From Planctomycetota bacterium (GTDB taxonomy: Bacteria > Planctomycetota > JAJSAM01 > JAJVHW01), in contig JAJFFG010000017.1 of NCBI GenBank assembly GCA_021776825.1, forward strand, positions 19,903 through 83,902: a DNA stretch of 64,000 nt. Direction: 5' to 3'. The translations under genes were made by a program, and so were the position numbers. Of the stretch, positions 8,752 through 24,335 are shown in pieces. Position 1 is the stretch's first letter, and the number at the start of each line of letters is the position of its first letter. The notes below the pieces were generated by a model that was not told the DNA's origin, searched no databases, and saw only the letters and a program-made list of their open reading frames with translations.

Positions 8752-9228
8752 CTACCAGGCGAAGTGGCTGAACGCCTTGTTCGCCTCGGCCATCTTGTGG
8801 GTGTTCTCGCGCTTCGTGTAGGCGGCGCCCTCACGACGGAACGCCGCGAGGAGTTCCTCGGCCAGCGTCGCGGCGAAGGTGCGACCGCGGCGGGTCTTGC
8901 GCGTGACGTCGAGGATCCAGCGGAACGCCAGCGCCTGCTGACGCCGACGCGTGACCTCGATGGGCACCTGATAGGTGGCACCACCGACGCGCTTGCTCTT
9001 CACCTCGACGTGCGGCTTCACGTTGTTGATCGCCTCGGTGAAGATCTTGAGGGGATCTTCGTCCGGGATGCGCTCGCCGATGATGGCGAGAGCGCCGTAG
9101 ACGGCGCGCTGCGCGGTGGACTTCTCACCACTCTTCATGACGCAGTTGATGAACTTCGCGAGGAGCAGACTGTGGAAGCGCGGATCGGGCTTCAGGAACT
9201 GCTCGGTGGACTTGAACTTGCGCGGCAT
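8752..9228 (-). CDS. rpsG: 30S ribosomal protein S7
   Basis: S7 (158 residues) nucleates assembly of the 30S head. The start at 9228 gives MPRKFKSTEQFLKPDPRFHS; a longer reading would overlap rpsL. Conserved blocks include FINCVMKSGEKSTAQR, VKSKRVGGATYQVP and RRREGA-like AAFRREGAAYTKRENTHKMAEANKAFSHF at the end. It follows rpsL by 17 bases and precedes fusA, the standard str order. Confidence 0.97.
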   Translation of the reverse strand: MPRKFKSTEQFLKPDPRFHSLLLAKFINCVMKSGEKSTAQRAVYGALAIIGERIPDEDPLKIFTEAINNVKPHVEVKSKRVGGATYQVPIEVTRRRQQALAFRWILDVTRKTRRGRTFAATLAEELLAAFRREGAAYTKRENTHKMAEANKAFSHFAW

Positions 9229-9245
9229 CTGGATCTCCGTCGCGA

Positions 9246-9617
9246 CTACTTGGGCCGCTTCGTGCCGTACTTGGAGCGGCTGCGGCGACGGCCGTCGACG
9301 CCCGTCGCGTCGAGCACTCCGCGCACGATGTGATAGCGAACACCGGGCAGATCCTTCACGCGACCACCGCGCACGAGCACGATCGAGTGCTCCTGCAGGT
9401 TGTGGCCCTCGCCGGGGATGTACGCGGTGATCTCCTTGCCGTTCGAAAGCCGGACGCGCGCAATCTTGCGCAACGCCGAGTTCGGCTTCTTGGGCGTCAT
9501 GGTCTTCACCTGGACACAGACGCCGCGCTTGAACGGGCACTTCTCCAGGACCGCACTCTTTGACTTCTTGACGGGACGCTTGCGCCCCTTGCGGACGAGT
9601 TGATTGATCGTCGGCAT
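9246..9617 (-). CDS. rpsL: 30S ribosomal protein S12
   Basis: S12 (123 residues) starts [20 protein letters not shown]. The decoding loop [11 protein letters not shown] and the [11 protein letters not shown] and [12 protein letters not shown] segments are intact, including the lysines at which streptomycin-resistance changes usually occur. The 155-bp spacer to rpoC upstream contains a weak -10-like TAGAGT (9697-9702, minus strand) with no good -35 at the right distance. Confidence 0.98.
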   Translation of the reverse strand: MPTINQLVRKGRKRPVKKSKSAVLEKCPFKRGVCVQVKTMTPKKPNSALRKIARVRLSNGKEITAYIPGEGHNLQEHSIVLVRGGRVKDLPGVRYHIVRGVLDATGVDGRRRSRSKYGTKRPK

Positions 9618-9772
9618 GTGTGAGGTTCTCTTCCGTGTGTGTCCGTCGCGAGACGTCCGCAGCGCACTTCCGGCGCCATACGAACGAAGACCGCGCACTC
9701 TAGCCCTCCGTCCGGCGACCGGTCGAATTCCTTCGCACCGGTACGCACGGACGGCCTGGCCTCGGGAACGGT

Positions 9773-13885
<4,113 letters not shown>

Positions 13886-13949
13886 CGCTGCTCCTTGGTC
13901 GACGCCGTGACGTCGTGGGAGTTCGAGGAGTGACGTTCGCGCGGGTTCA

Positions 13950-16900
13950 CTAGAAGGCCTGGCGGTCCAGCTCGATGTTGAGCGCCAGCCCCTTGATCTC
14001 GTTGCAGAGCACCTCGAAGGAGACCGGCGTGCCGGCCTCGAGGAGGTTCTCGCCCTTGACCATGGACTCGTAGATCTTCGTGCGACCGTCGACGTCGTCC
14101 GACTTGACGGTCAGCAGCTCCTGGAGGATGTACGCGGCGCCGTACGCCTCGAGCGCCCAGACCTCCATCTCACCGAAGCGCTGGCCGCCGAAGCGGGCCT
14201 TGCCGCCAAGCGGCTGCTGGGTGATCAGGCTGTAGGGGCCCGTGGCACGGGCGTGCACCTTGTCGTCGACCAAGTGGTGCAGCTTCAGCATGTAGATGAT
14301 GCCGACGGTGACTTCCTGGTCGAACGGCGTGCCCGTACGGCCGTCGTTCAGGCGGCTCTTGCCGGTGCGGGCCAGTCCGGCCTGGTCGAGCATGTCCTCG
14401 ATCTGGGACTCGCGGCAGCCGTCGAAGACGGGCGTCGCGACGCGCTTGCCCAGCCGCTTGGCGGCCCAGCCCACGTGCGTCTCGAGGATCTGTCCGACGT
14501 TCATTCGCGACGGCACGCCGAGCGGGTTCAGGATGATGTCCACCGGAGTGCCATCGTCCAGGTACGGCATGTCCTCGATGGGCAGGATGACGGAGACGAC
14601 ACCCTTGTTGCCGTGGCGGCCGGCCATCTTGTCGCCCACCGACAGTCCACGCTTGGTGGCGATGTAGACGCGCACCATCTCGAGCACACCAGTCTGCAGC
14701 TCGTCACCGCGCGAGAGGCGGTTGACGCGCTTGTTCTTCTCGTTCTCGAGCGTGTCGATGCGGTCGTACAGGTCCTTCACGACGCGCAGCCCACGGTCCT
14801 TCGACGCCCCGTCGCCGGCGTGGATGATCGTCGACTTCAGGCGGTCGCGCAGATCGCGCACCTCGTTGACATTCGCATCGCCGAGGATCACGAACGCCGT
14901 CTGGGTGGCCGGGTCCTCGAGCTTGCCCTTGTAGGCGGTCTGGACCTTCTCGACGCACTCGCGCATGAGGTTCTTCAGGTCTGCGGTGAAGCCGCGCTCG
15001 AGACGCTTGATCTCGGCGAGGTTCTTCTGCCGCTCCTCTTCCGTGAGGTTGACCTTGCGCGTGAACTTCTCGGCATCGATGACGATGCCGTCGACGCCCG
15101 GAGGTACCTCCAGGCTGTCGTTCTTCACGTCTTCACCGGCGCGACCGAAGATCGCGTGGAGCAGCTTCTCCTCGGGGGAGAGCTCGCTCTTCGACTTCGG
15201 CGCGACCTTCCCGACGAGGATATCGCCGGGCTTGATGCGCGTGCCCATGCGGATGACGCCGGTCTCGTCGAGATTGCGCAGCGCCTTCTCGGAGACGTTC
15301 GGGATGTCCCGCGTGAACTCCTCGCGACCGAGCTTGGTCTCGCGGATCTCGATCTCGAACTCCTCGATGTGGATCGAGGTGTAGACGTCCCGCTTGAGCA
15401 GGCTCTCCGAGACGATGATCGCGTCCTCGAAGTTGTAGCCCTCGAAGCTCATGAAGGCGACGAGGACGTTCTTGCCGAGGGCGAGCTCGCCGTTCAGCGT
15501 GCCGCCACCGTCCGAGATGACCTGGCCCTTCTTGACCTTCTGGCCCTCGATGACGCAGGGCTGCTGGTTGAGGCAGGTGCGCTCGTTCAGCCCGACGAAC
15601 TTGCGGAGTCGGTACTCCTTCTCGTCGACCAGGATGCGCTTCGAGTCGACATAGGTGACGGTGCCCGAGTTCTCGGCCACGACCACCATGCCGGAGTAGC
15701 GCGGAACCTCGGACTCCATGCCCGTGCCCACGACCGGCGGGTCGGTCCAGATCAGCGGGACCGCCTGTCGCATCATGTTCGAGCCCATGAGCGCGCGGTT
15801 CGCGTCATCGTGCTCGAGGAACGGGACGAGCGACGCCGAAACGCCCACGACCTGTCGCGGCGACACGTCGAGGAACTCGACGTCCATCGGCGAGACGAGC
15901 ACGAAGTCACCGGCCTGGCGGGCCAGGACCTGGTCGGATGCCAGACGTCCCTTCTCGTCGATGTCAGCATCGGCCGGACCCAGCGTGCCGGCAGCCTCCT
16001 CGTCGGCGCGCAGGAGTCGGATCTCGTCGGTGACCTTGCCGTTCTTCACCACGCGATAGGGCGTGACGAGGAAGCCGTAGTCGTCGACCGCGGCGTAGAT
16101 GGCGAGCGAGCTGATCAGACCGATGTTCGTGCCTTCCGGCGTTTCAATCGGGCAGATGCGGCCGTAGTGCGAGATGTGCACATCGCGCACCTCGAAGCCG
16201 GCGCGCTTGCGGTTCAGGCCGCCCGGGCCGAGGGCCGAGAGACGACGCTCGTGCGTGAGCTGCGACAGGGGGTTCGTCTGGTCGACGACCTGCGACAGTT
16301 CGCCACGACCGAAGAAGTACTCGATCGCGCTGGAGATGGTCTTCGAGTTGATCAGAGCGCGCGGCGTGAGCTTGGACGGATCGTCCATGTTCATGCGCTC
16401 CTGGACGGTGCGGCGGAGCTTGAGGAAGCCCTTGCGCAGTTCGTCCGACGCCAGCTCGCAGATCGAACGGACGCGACGGTTGCCGAGATGGTCGATGTCG
16501 TCCGTCTCGCCCTCGTTCTTCCGGAGCTTCATCAGGTACTTGATGCAGTTCAGGATGTCTTCGGGCTTGAGCGTCTGCTCCGTCTCGGGGATGTCGATGC
16601 CGAACTTCCGGTTCAGGCGGAAGCGACCGACCTTGCCGAGGCGGTAGCGCGACGAGTCGAAGAACTTGTCGCGGAACAGGTCCTTGGCCTTCTCGACGTT
16701 GGGCGGGTTGCCCGGACGCAGGCGGCCGTAGATCTTGAGGAGCGCTTCCTCGTGCGAGGTCGTCGTGTCCTCGGAGAGCGCGTTGAGGATGAGCGGATCG
16801 TCCACTTCCTCGACGACCTCGACCTCGGTCACGTTGGCCTGAGCGACGACGCCGGCCAGGTCCTCGTTGATGATCTGCAGCGCGTCGACCAGGATCTCGC

Positions 16901-17639
16901 CGGTCTCCTCGTCCACGATGTCGCCCGTCGGGCGCTTGTTCGTGATCTGCGCGCGGAACGTGCGCGCTGTCCGCTTCACCGTGTTGGTCTTGTAGAAGAG
17001 CCGGATGATGTCGGCGTCGGTGGAGTAGTCCTCCGACAGCGCGCGCAGGAGCGACGTGCAGGGGAACTTGCCGCTCTGGTCGATGCGGACCTGGAGGATG
17101 TCCTTCTTCGAGACGTTCAGCTCGATCCAGGAGCCGCGCTCCGGGATGATCCAGCACGAGTGCAGCTTGCGCTCGCCCGTCTCGACGACCATCGAGAAGT
17201 CCACGCCCGGCGACCGGTGCAGCTGCGTGACGATCACGCGCTCGGCGCCGTTGATGATGAACTCACCCCCACCGAGCATCAGCGGGATCTCGCCGAGGTA
17301 GACCTCCTCCTCGATGGAGTCTTCCTTCTCGAGTCGCACGCGCACCTTGAAAGGTGCCCCGAACGTCATGCGGAGACGACGGCACTCGTCCGGCGTGTAC
17401 CGGGGTCGGCCGAGCTCGAATCCGACGTACTCGAGCGCGATCTCGCCGTTGAACGACTTGATCGGGAAGATCTCGCGCAGGATGGCCTCGAGACCGACGT
17501 TACGGCGTTCGCCGTAGGGGACGTCGGCCTGCAAGAAGTCACCGTACGAACGAGTCTGGAGCTCGACGAGGTTCGGCACCTCGAGAACGTCCGCGACGCG
17601 GCCGAAGGACTCGACAGCGGGAACTGCCCTGATGGTCAT
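13950..17639 (-). CDS. rpoB: RNA polymerase beta subunit
   Basis: Beta (1229 residues) contains the rifampicin pocket at about residues 441-475. The residues equivalent to E. coli Asp516, His526 and Ser531 (here Asp453, His463, Ser468) are unchanged, while the usual Phe-Met before that Asp is Val-Val. Downstream are the conserved [35 protein letters not shown] and [20 protein letters not shown] blocks. A 183-bp spacer separates it from rplL, where E. coli has an attenuator and an RNase III site; no clear terminator is visible here. Confidence 0.98.
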   Translation of the reverse strand: MTIRAVPAVESFGRVADVLEVPNLVELQTRSYGDFLQADVPYGERRNVGLEAILREIFPIKSFNGEIALEYVGFELGRPRYTPDECRRLRMTFGAPFKVRVRLEKEDSIEEEVYLGEIPLMLGGGEFIINGAERVIVTQLHRSPGVDFSMVVETGERKLHSCWIIPERGSWIELNVSKKDILQVRIDQSGKFPCTSLLRALSEDYSTDADIIRLFYKTNTVKRTARTFRAQITNKRPTGDIVDEETGEILVDALQIINEDLAGVVAQANVTEVEVVEEVDDPLILNALSEDTTTSHEEALLKIYGRLRPGNPPNVEKAKDLFRDKFFDSSRYRLGKVGRFRLNRKFGIDIPETEQTLKPEDILNCIKYLMKLRKNEGETDDIDHLGNRRVRSICELASDELRKGFLKLRRTVQERMNMDDPSKLTPRALINSKTISSAIEYFFGRGELSQVVDQTNPLSQLTHERRLSALGPGGLNRKRAGFEVRDVHISHYGRICPIETPEGTNIGLISSLAIYAAVDDYGFLVTPYRVVKNGKVTDEIRLLRADEEAAGTLGPADADIDEKGRLASDQVLARQAGDFVLVSPMDVEFLDVSPRQVVGVSASLVPFLEHDDANRALMGSNMMRQAVPLIWTDPPVVGTGMESEVPRYSGMVVVAENSGTVTYVDSKRILVDEKEYRLRKFVGLNERTCLNQQPCVIEGQKVKKGQVISDGGGTLNGELALGKNVLVAFMSFEGYNFEDAIIVSESLLKRDVYTSIHIEEFEIEIRETKLGREEFTRDIPNVSEKALRNLDETGVIRMGTRIKPGDILVGKVAPKSKSELSPEEKLLHAIFGRAGEDVKNDSLEVPPGVDGIVIDAEKFTRKVNLTEEERQKNLAEIKRLERGFTADLKNLMRECVEKVQTAYKGKLEDPATQTAFVILGDANVNEVRDLRDRLKSTIIHAGDGASKDRGLRVVKDLYDRIDTLENEKNKRVNRLSRGDELQTGVLEMVRVYIATKRGLSVGDKMAGRHGNKGVVSVILPIEDMPYLDDGTPVDIILNPLGVPSRMNVGQILETHVGWAAKRLGKRVATPVFDGCRESQIEDMLDQAGLARTGKSRLNDGRTGTPFDQEVTVGIIYMLKLHHLVDDKVHARATGPYSLITQQPLGGKARFGGQRFGEMEVWALEAYGAAYILQELLTVKSDDVDGRTKIYESMVKGENLLEAGTPVSFEVLCNEIKGLALNIELDRQAF

Positions 17640-17822
17640 CTCAGCTGCACTCCGATGGGTTCGGGTCGCCGCGCGAGGGCGCGGCCGAGGGAACGGCAGA
17701 AGGCCGATCCGGGAACGGGGCGGGGCGGACCGGGGGGCATTACGTCCCTCGGCCCGCCTTGCGGACCTCCGAAGAGGTGGTCGAGATCAGGAGTCTCAGG
17801 CACCAGGTGCGCCGCAGATCCT

Positions 17823-18197
17823 CTACTTGAGAACCACGGTCGCGCCGGCGGCCTCGAGCTCACCCTTGAGCTTCTCGGCCTCTTCCTTGCCAGCATCTTC
17901 CTTGATCGTCGACGGGCAGCCATCGACCAGGGCCTTGGCGTCCTTCAGACCGAGACCGGTCGCGGCACGCACGGCCTTGATGACCTGGATCTTGTTGGCG
18001 CCGAACTCCTTGAGCTCGACCTTCCACTCGGTCTTCTCTTCCTCTTCCGGCGCCGCGTCAGCGGGTCCGGGTCCGGCCATCATCGGGGCGGCGGCGGTCA
18101 CGCCAAACACGTCCTCGATCTGGTTCTTGAGCTCGGCGAGCTCGAGGGCCGTCATGTCCTTGAGGGTCTCGATGACCGATGCAACCTTGTCCGACAT
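17823..18197 (-). CDS. rplL: 50S ribosomal protein L7/L12
   Basis: L7/L12 (124 residues) is the stalk protein that recruits translational GTPases. The start at 18197 gives [20 protein letters not shown], the dimerisation domain, followed by an Ala/Pro/acidic hinge (about 36-52). The C-terminal domain contains [20 protein letters not shown]. Upstream in-frame sequence is not conserved, so I reject a longer start. The gene follows rplJ with 147 bp between. Confidence 0.97.
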   Translation of the reverse strand: MSDKVASVIETLKDMTALELAELKNQIEDVFGVTAAAPMMAGPGPADAAPEEEEKTEWKVELKEFGANKIQVIKAVRAATGLGLKDAKALVDGCPSTIKEDAGKEEAEKLKGELEAAGATVVLK

Positions 18198-18344
18198 CGT
18201 GGATGTCCTCCTGCTACGTGCGTCCGCGGCCTGATGTCCGCTCGTATGGACGCGCCTGGTGCCAGCCCCCTTCGGGGCTCTTGCTCTGATCCTGATTTCT
18301 AGTGCGACGCGGCGCTCTGCACCGTGCCGCACGACCGACGGCGA

Positions 18345-18884
18345 CTAGCCCTCGGCCGACTCCTTCTGCTCGCGAACGGCATCCACGGCGCGAGCCACGG
18401 ACGCAATCATCTCGTTCAACTGGGCAGCGATGGACTGCATCGGGGCGACGACCACGGATGCGATCATGCCCAGCAGCTGGTCCTTCGACGGCAGGGTCGC
18501 CAGCGTCTCGACGTCGGCCGCAGACAGCACCTTGCCGTCCATGTAGCCGCCGAGAACGGTGAGGCCGCCCTTCTTGTTCGCCTTGGCCCAGTCGGTGAGG
18601 ATTCGAGAGACGCTCAACACGCCCTCGTCTCCGCCACCGTGAGCGACGGCGCTCATGCCGTCGAGCACGTCGCCGAGCCCGTCCATGCCGAGCTCGTCGA
18701 AGGTCTTCGTGGCGATGCGGTTCCGGATCACCGTCATCCGCGCACCCTCCGCGCGCAACTTGGCGCGAAGGTCGTTGGCCCGATCGACCGTCATGCCACC
18801 GACCTGGACGACCACGAGAGCGCGGTCGTCACCGAGACGGTTGCTGAGATCGGCGGCCAGGAAGCGCTTGAGTTGTTTGCTCAT
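18345..18884 (-). CDS. rplJ: 50S ribosomal protein L10
   Basis: L10 (179 residues) anchors the L7/L12 stalk. The N-terminal globular domain shows LVVVQVGGMTVDRANDLRAKLR and the later TVLGGYMDGKVLSAADVETLATLPSK. The last 30 residues form the helix that binds L12 dimers. It follows rplA by two bases, so the two are coupled. In E. coli L10 represses rplJL translation; the equivalent leader cannot be recognised here. Confidence 0.95.
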   Translation of the reverse strand: MSKQLKRFLAADLSNRLGDDRALVVVQVGGMTVDRANDLRAKLRAEGARMTVIRNRIATKTFDELGMDGLGDVLDGMSAVAHGGGDEGVLSVSRILTDWAKANKKGGLTVLGGYMDGKVLSAADVETLATLPSKDQLLGMIASVVVAPMQSIAAQLNEMIASVARAVDAVREQKESAEG

Positions 18885-18886
18885 GG

Positions 18887-19573
18887 CTAGGCGATATCCA
18901 ACCTGAGGCCAGGTCCCATGGACGAGGCGATCGACACCCGGCGGATGTAGATACCACGCGCTGAGGCCGGCCTCGCAGCATGCACGCTGTCCATGAAGGC
19001 GTTCACGTTCTCGGTCAGTTTGACTGCCTCGAACGATGCCTTCCCGACGGGGCCGTGAACGTTCGCGCCGGAGTCGACGCGATACTCGACCTTGCCCGCT
19101 TTGTAGGCCGTGACGGCCGCAGCGACATCGTTCGACACGGTGCCGGCCTTGGGTGAGGGCATCTTGCCCTGCGGGCCGAGCACGCGGCCGAGCTTGCCGA
19201 CGTGACGCATCATGGCCGGGACGGCGATCGCGACATCGAAGTCGGTCCAGCCGCCCTGGATCTTCTCGACGAGGTCAGCACCACCGACGAAGTCGGCTCC
19301 CGCCGCCTCCGCCTCGGCCGCCTTGTCGCCCTCGGCGAAGACGAGCACGGTGCGCGCCTTTCCGCCGAGTCCGTGGGGCAGCACGACGCTGCCACGCACC
19401 TGCTGATCGCCCTTGCGGGGATCAACACCGAGGCGCACGGACACCTCGACCGTCTCGTCGAACTTCGCTGTCGCGAGCTCTTTGACGAGCGTCACGGCAT
19501 CCGAGAGGCCATACCGCTTCGTGCGGTCCACCTTCTCGTGCGCCGCCGTGAAGCGCTTCGATCTCTTTGCCAT
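18887..19573 (-). CDS. rplA: 50S ribosomal protein L1
   Basis: L1 (228 residues) builds the mobile L1 stalk at the E site. It contains [21 protein letters not shown] and the signature [18 protein letters not shown] near residues 120-140. I chose the ATG at 19573, which gives [16 protein letters not shown] and has GAGGTGAG directly upstream; a GTG two codons earlier (19579) is possible. A 96-bp spacer separates it from rplK. Confidence 0.96.
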   Translation of the reverse strand: MAKRSKRFTAAHEKVDRTKRYGLSDAVTLVKELATAKFDETVEVSVRLGVDPRKGDQQVRGSVVLPHGLGGKARTVLVFAEGDKAAEAEAAGADFVGGADLVEKIQGGWTDFDVAIAVPAMMRHVGKLGRVLGPQGKMPSPKAGTVSNDVAAAVTAYKAGKVEYRVDSGANVHGPVGKASFEAVKLTENVNAFMDSVHAARPASARGIYIRRVSIASSMGPGLRLDIA

Positions 19574-19669
19574 TCTCACCTCGCTCCCCAGCGGGCCGCG
19601 TCACAGCGCGGGGCCGGGTCCGAACGCGAACACTTCGAAACTACGTAACCTGGGCGAAGCCGGGTTGGC

Positions 19670-20104
19670 TCAGCCCACGACCTCGATTCCGGCCGAACGC
19701 GCTGTGCCCGCAATCATGCGAACGGCGGCGTCCATGGAGCCGGCTCCGAGGTCTTCCATCTTGATCTTGGCGATCTCCTCGAGATCGGCGCGCGTGACTT
19801 TGCCGACCATGTCGCCGATGCCCGGAGTCTCCGAGCCCTTGGCGATCTGGGCCGAACGCTTCAGCAGCACCGCAGCAGGTGGCGACTTGATGATGAAGTC
19901 GAAGCTGCGGTCCTTGTAGACGCTGATGACGCACGGCAGGACCAGGCCCGGGCGATCGCCGGTCTTGTCATTGAACATCTTCACGAACTGGCCGATGTTC
20001 ACGCCGTGCTGGCCGAGCGCCGGACCGACCGGGGGAGCAGGCGTCGCCTGTCCGCCCGGGATCTGGAGCTTGATCAGCCCGGTGAGTTCCTTCTTCTTCG
20101 CCAT
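19670..20104 (-). CDS. rplK: 50S ribosomal protein L11
   Basis: L11 (144 residues) forms the GTPase-associated centre with 23S rRNA and the stalk. Motifs include [20 protein letters not shown] (about 12-31), [13 protein letters not shown], and the C-terminal RNA-binding domain ending with [11 protein letters not shown]. Pro-rich and thiopeptide-contact regions look normal. It is the first cistron after nusG. Confidence 0.97.
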   Translation of the reverse strand: MAKKKELTGLIKLQIPGGQATPAPPVGPALGQHGVNIGQFVKMFNDKTGDRPGLVLPCVISVYKDRSFDFIIKSPPAAVLLKRSAQIAKGSETPGIGDMVGKVTRADLEEIAKIKMEDLGAGSMDAAVRMIAGTARSAGIEVVG

Positions 20105-20138
20105 GGTGCGTCTCCGCTGGGCTCCGCTGGATGGAGCC

Positions 20139-20184
20139 CCGTGTGTTTCTCGCCCGCGTGCCCGTGTGTCTCTCGTCCGCGTGG
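20139..20184. repeat. Tandem 23-bp repeat, two copies, in nusG-rplK spacer
   Basis: Two adjacent 23-bp units, each beginning CCGTGTGT and ending CCGCGTG plus one base (20139-20161 and 20162-20184), differ at three positions. They sit in the spacer between nusG and rplK next to another short duplication. Confidence 0.85.
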
Positions 20185-20187
20185 ACC

Positions 20188-20221
20188 GGACTAGCCTGCG
20201 TGGGCTGGACTAGCCTGCGTG
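20188..20221. repeat. Direct repeat GGACTAGCCTGCGTG, two copies, 19-bp period
   Basis: The identical 15-mer occurs at 20188-20202 and 20207-20221, separated by four bases. It ends just before the nusG stop codon on the minus strand. Confidence 0.9.
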
Positions 20222-20228
20222 AATCGAA

Positions 20229-20753
20229 CTAGATGGTCTCGACCTGCCAGTACTCGAGCTCGACCGGCGTCGGGCGACCGAAGATCGTGACGATGACCTT
20301 CACGATGCCCTTCTCCGGGATGACCTCGTCGACGATGCCGTCGAAGCTCTCGAAGGGGCCTTCCTTGACCTTGACGGACTCGCCCTTCTCGAACTGGATC
20401 TTCACCTTCGGCTTCTCGGAGGTCTTCTCCATCGTGCCCAGGACCGCCTCGACCTCGTGCGGCTCCATCGGGGCGGGTCGACCGTGTGCCCCCACGAAGT
20501 CGCCGATGCCCGGGGTCTCGCGGATCAGGAACCACACGTCGTCGGTGATCTCCATCTCGCAGAGCAGGTACCCGGGGTAGATCTTGCGCTTGTAGTTGCG
20601 CTTCTTGCCGTTCTTGATCTCGGAGACCGTCTCGGTCGGAACGAGGACCGTCTTGACGATGGCCTCGAGATCGGCAGCTTTGATCCGCTTACGGAGATTC
20701 TCCGCGACGCGATCCTCACGTCCGCTCTGGACGCGCAGCACGTACCAGTTCAT
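20229..20753 (-). CDS. nusG: Transcription elongation/antitermination factor NusG
   Basis: NusG (174 residues) couples RNA polymerase with Rho and the ribosome. The N-terminal NGN domain starts MNWYVLRVQSGREDRVAENL and includes the conserved YPGYLLCEME and GIGDFVG segments. The C-terminal KOW domain spans about residues 120-174 (KGESVKVKEGPFESFDGIVDEV). There is no large insertion. It follows secE by 13 bases, the standard pair. Confidence 0.97.
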   Translation of the reverse strand: MNWYVLRVQSGREDRVAENLRKRIKAADLEAIVKTVLVPTETVSEIKNGKKRNYKRKIYPGYLLCEMEITDDVWFLIRETPGIGDFVGAHGRPAPMEPHEVEAVLGTMEKTSEKPKVKIQFEKGESVKVKEGPFESFDGIVDEVIPEKGIVKVIVTIFGRPTPVELEYWQVETI

Positions 20754-20766
20754 CGCTCGACCTCCG

Positions 20767-21234
20767 TCACGCCTGCCAGAGCCCGAGGAACATGCGAATC
20801 ACGACGTCGTAGACGAACATCGTGCCTACGAGAACGGCCGTGAAGCCGGTGACGATCAGCGTGCTCTGCCACGCATCGGACGCCGTCGGCCACGAGACCT
20901 TCTTCAGCTCCGTCTCCATCTCGATGAGCAGGTCGGCCCACTTCGGACGGTTCAGGAAGCGCCACCACCAGAGCCCACCGATGACCAGGATCAACAGCGA
21001 GATCAGGAAGGCCGGATTGAGCGGGGTCTCGAAGAGGAGCACGTCGAGGCGATAGCCCTCGCCGGGCTGGGCCCATTCGAACGTCTCGTCCAGGCCGCGC
21101 TCGAGGAGCGCGTGAGCTCGCTTCAGCGCCAGCGTGAGCGCAGCGCTGCCCCAAATGAGCAGAACGGCGCCTGAGAGCATCACGAGCGTACGTGACGTCT
21201 TCCCCTGGTCGGGTTTGTAGGACTCGAAACTCAC
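20767..21234 (-). CDS. secE: Protein translocase subunit SecE, three-span form
   Basis: SecE (155 residues) is the clamp of the SecYEG channel. The family signature [15 protein letters not shown] lies at residues 103-117, followed by the conserved C-terminal membrane helix (about 124-151). Two further hydrophobic segments at about 15-37 and 74-93 precede it. Many bacteria have a one-span SecE of about 60 residues; three-span versions occur in gamma-proteobacteria and some planctomycetes. Its position between tRNA-Trp and nusG is typical. Confidence 0.95.
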   Translation of the reverse strand: MSFESYKPDQGKTSRTLVMLSGAVLLIWGSAALTLALKRAHALLERGLDETFEWAQPGEGYRLDVLLFETPLNPAFLISLLILVIGGLWWWRFLNRPKWADLLIEMETELKKVSWPTASDAWQSTLIVTGFTAVLVGTMFVYDVVIRMFLGLWQA

Positions 21235-21319
21235 CGCGCCGTCGTTCTCCGATCTCCGTTGGCAGCCGATCCGCTTCGCGCAGCCAGCACGTCGAGGACC
21301 CGGGGTCCGTCTGCGCCGG

Positions 21320-21392
21320 CAGGACGCGAGGGAATCGAACCCCCAACCTTCCGGTTTGGAACCGGATGCTCTACCAGTTGAGCTAGCGTCCT
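21320..21392 (-). tRNA. tRNA-Trp (CCA anticodon)
   Basis: All four arms fold. The acceptor AGGACGC pairs with GCGTCCT, the anticodon stem is TCCGG/CCGGA with loop TTCCAAA (anticodon CCA), and the T-arm contains GGGGGTTCGATTCCC. Discriminator base is G and CCA is not encoded. It lies between tuf and secE, a common location. Confidence 0.95.
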
Positions 21393-21490
21393 TCAGCCGG
21401 CTCGAGTGCCCGGGCAGGGATGTCCCCGCCCGGGCGGAATGTCGTTCAGATGATCCGAATGACGTCCGTCAGGACGCCGAGCGGACGTCG

Positions 21491-22693
<1,203 letters not shown>

Positions 22694-22737
22694 CGTGTTC
22701 TCTCCATCCTCCGTCAAGAGCGTGTCGGGCCGCCTGG

Positions 22738-22809
22738 AGCTGCCGATGGGACTTGAACCCATGACCTCCTCCTTACCAAGGAGGTGCTCTACCACTGAGC
22801 TACGGCAGC
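22738..22809 (-). tRNA. tRNA-Thr (GGT anticodon)
   Basis: The acceptor GCTGCCG pairs with CGGCAGC, the anticodon stem is CCTCC/GGAGG with loop TTGGTAA (anticodon GGT), and the T-arm is ATGGGTTCAAGTCCCAT. Length is 72 nt without CCA. It lies 44 bases before tuf, like thrT before tufB in E. coli. Confidence 0.95.
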
Positions 22810-22977
22810 GATCGCTCCGGGCACCCCGCACATCCGGGCCCGTGCCCGACACTGCGACTGCCGTTCTGACCTGTTGATCCACTGAAGAGAGGCCCGGCGC
22901 GCTCGCCTGCGGCGACCGACCCGAAACCGGACTCTCACAACCTCAAAAGTCCCTCACCCGACCGGCACGCGTGCTGG

Positions 22978-23048
22978 AGCGGGCGAAGGGAATCGAACCC
23001 TCGTGAGTAGCTTGGAAGGCTACCGCTCTACCATTGAGCTACGCCCGC
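22978..23048 (-). tRNA. tRNA-Gly (TCC anticodon)
   Basis: The acceptor GCGGGCG pairs with CGCCCGC, the anticodon stem is GTAGC/GCTAC with loop CTTCCAA (anticodon TCC), and the T-arm is GAGGGTTCGATTCCCTT. Length is 71 nt and CCA is not encoded. It heads the tRNA-tuf transcription unit. Confidence 0.95.
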
Positions 23049-23158
23049 TCGGCACGCCCGAGCCAACACCGATCACGGACACGCGTCGCGCGATGGCGAC
23101 GCACGCCTGAATGGTCCCGGTGAGGGTTTGGAGCGCCGGACCGGCGCGAAACCCCGAG

Positions 23159-23186
23159 ACTGTAGGGTCACCCCCAAGGTGGTCCA
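23159..23186 (-). promoter_or_regulatory. Candidate promoter of the tRNA-Gly/tRNA-Thr/tuf unit
   Basis: On the minus strand TGGACC (23181-23186) and TACAGT (23159-23164) are spaced by 16 bases, each matching consensus at four of six positions. The predicted start lies about 100 nt before tRNA-Gly. A 15-bp palindrome AAGGTGGTCCACCTT (23176-23190) overlaps the -35, and a perfect inverted repeat GCGCCGG/CCGGCGC (23133-23147) lies just downstream of the start. Confidence 0.4.
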
Positions 23187-23278
23187 CCTTTTTCGAGGAC
23201 GGTTTCCTGCGCTTGACCGAGCCCGGAACGGGCTCGTGCGTATCGCCTGCGACACGCTCTGACAGCGGTGTCCGCCGC

Positions 23279-23326
23279 CCGCTGGCGTGAGCGCGGGGGT
23301 GCATGGCACGCCCCGCGCCCCAGCGG
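23279..23326 (-). terminator. Large hairpin after mscS, possible terminator
   Basis: CCGCTGG (23279-23285) pairs with CCAGCGG (23320-23326) and GCGCGGGG (23291-23298) pairs with CCCCGCGC (23311-23318), giving 15 pairs with one internal loop. It starts about ten bases after the mscS stop codon. No T tract follows, so termination is plausible from position only. Confidence 0.45.
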
Positions 23327-23336
23327 CGTCGCCTCC

Positions 23337-24224
23337 CTACGAGGAGGTCGGCTGCATGTGCACGTCCCGCTGCGGGAACGGGATCGAGACCCCGGCCTCG
23401 TCGAACGCCTTCTTCACGGCCTCGTGCGTGTCGAACCACACGCCCCAGTAGTCCGTCGCCGCGCACCACGGGAAGCACGCGAAGTTGACGCTGCTGTCGC
23501 CGTGGCCCGACACGGCGACCGTCGGTGCCGGGTCCGCGACCACGCGCGGGTCGGCCTCGAGGATGCGCATCATGACGGCCTTGGCCTGGTCGATGTCGTC
23601 GTCGTAGCCGATTCCGAACGTCATCTCGACGCGGATGGCTCCGTTGACCGTGAGGTTGGTGATGTTGTCGGCGGTGATGGCACCGTTCGGCACGATCACG
23701 CGCTTGCCGTCCGCCGTGTGGATCGTTGTCGCGAACAACCCGATCTCCTGGACGTCGCCGAATGCGCCGCCAGCCTTGATCTTGTCCCCGACCTTGAACG
23801 GCTGGAAGAACACGAGCATGACGCCCGCCGCGAAGTTGCCGAGCGAGCCCTGCAGGGCGAACGCGATGGCGAAGCCGGCGGCCGCGATGATCGCGGCGAT
23901 GCCCTTGGTATCGACGCCGAGCTGCTCGAGCGCCGCCAAGACGACGAAGACCATGAGCAAGCCGTGGGCGATGTTCGCGAAGAAGCCGACGAGCGTCTCG
24001 TCGATCTTCGCCCGCCGCATCACCTTGCGCAGGATGTTGGTGACGATCCCCGCGACCCACTTGCCGATCAGGAAGATCAGCGCCGCGGCGAGCAGGCTCT
24101 TGCCCAGCCCGAGCCCGAGCTCAGCGAGCTTCTCGGGGTCCTTCAGCGTGTCCATGATGCTGCCGCTCTCGTCGGCGGCCGCCACCGCGTTCTCGACACC
24201 CTGCGCGAGTACGATCCAGTTCAT
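23337..24224 (-). CDS. mscS: Small-conductance mechanosensitive channel, MscS family
   Basis: This 295-residue protein is a normal-sized MscS. It has an N-terminal segment, hydrophobic helices at about 40-62, 80-102 and 105-135, and the pore-lining TM3 with its glycine/alanine pattern (AAAGFAIAFALQGSLGNFAAG). The cytoplasmic domain carries IPNG-type VIVPNGAITADNITN. It releases solutes during hypo-osmotic shock. GGGGAGA lies before the ATG. The gene opens the accessory block next to the tRNA-tuf promoter. Confidence 0.93.
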   Translation of the reverse strand: MNWIVLAQGVENAVAAADESGSIMDTLKDPEKLAELGLGLGKSLLAAALIFLIGKWVAGIVTNILRKVMRRAKIDETLVGFFANIAHGLLMVFVVLAALEQLGVDTKGIAAIIAAAGFAIAFALQGSLGNFAAGVMLVFFQPFKVGDKIKAGGAFGDVQEIGLFATTIHTADGKRVIVPNGAITADNITNLTVNGAIRVEMTFGIGYDDDIDQAKAVMMRILEADPRVVADPAPTVAVSGHGDSSVNFACFPWCAATDYWGVWFDTHEAVKKAFDEAGVSIPFPQRDVHMQPTSS

Positions 24225-24335
24225 CCGACTTCTCCCCTGTCCCGAGGTCCACCCGGGCGCTCCCAGGTCCCGTCACGGCGAGCAGGATGCCGCGACGACA
24301 CGTGCGGTTGCGAGCGTTCTTTCCCGGGCCGATCG

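Noticed and set aside
21235..21319. Missing rpmG (L33) between tRNA-Trp and secE
   Set aside because: Many bacteria have rpmG there, but the 85-bp spacer cannot hold it; it is probably located elsewhere, so this is not evidence of loss.
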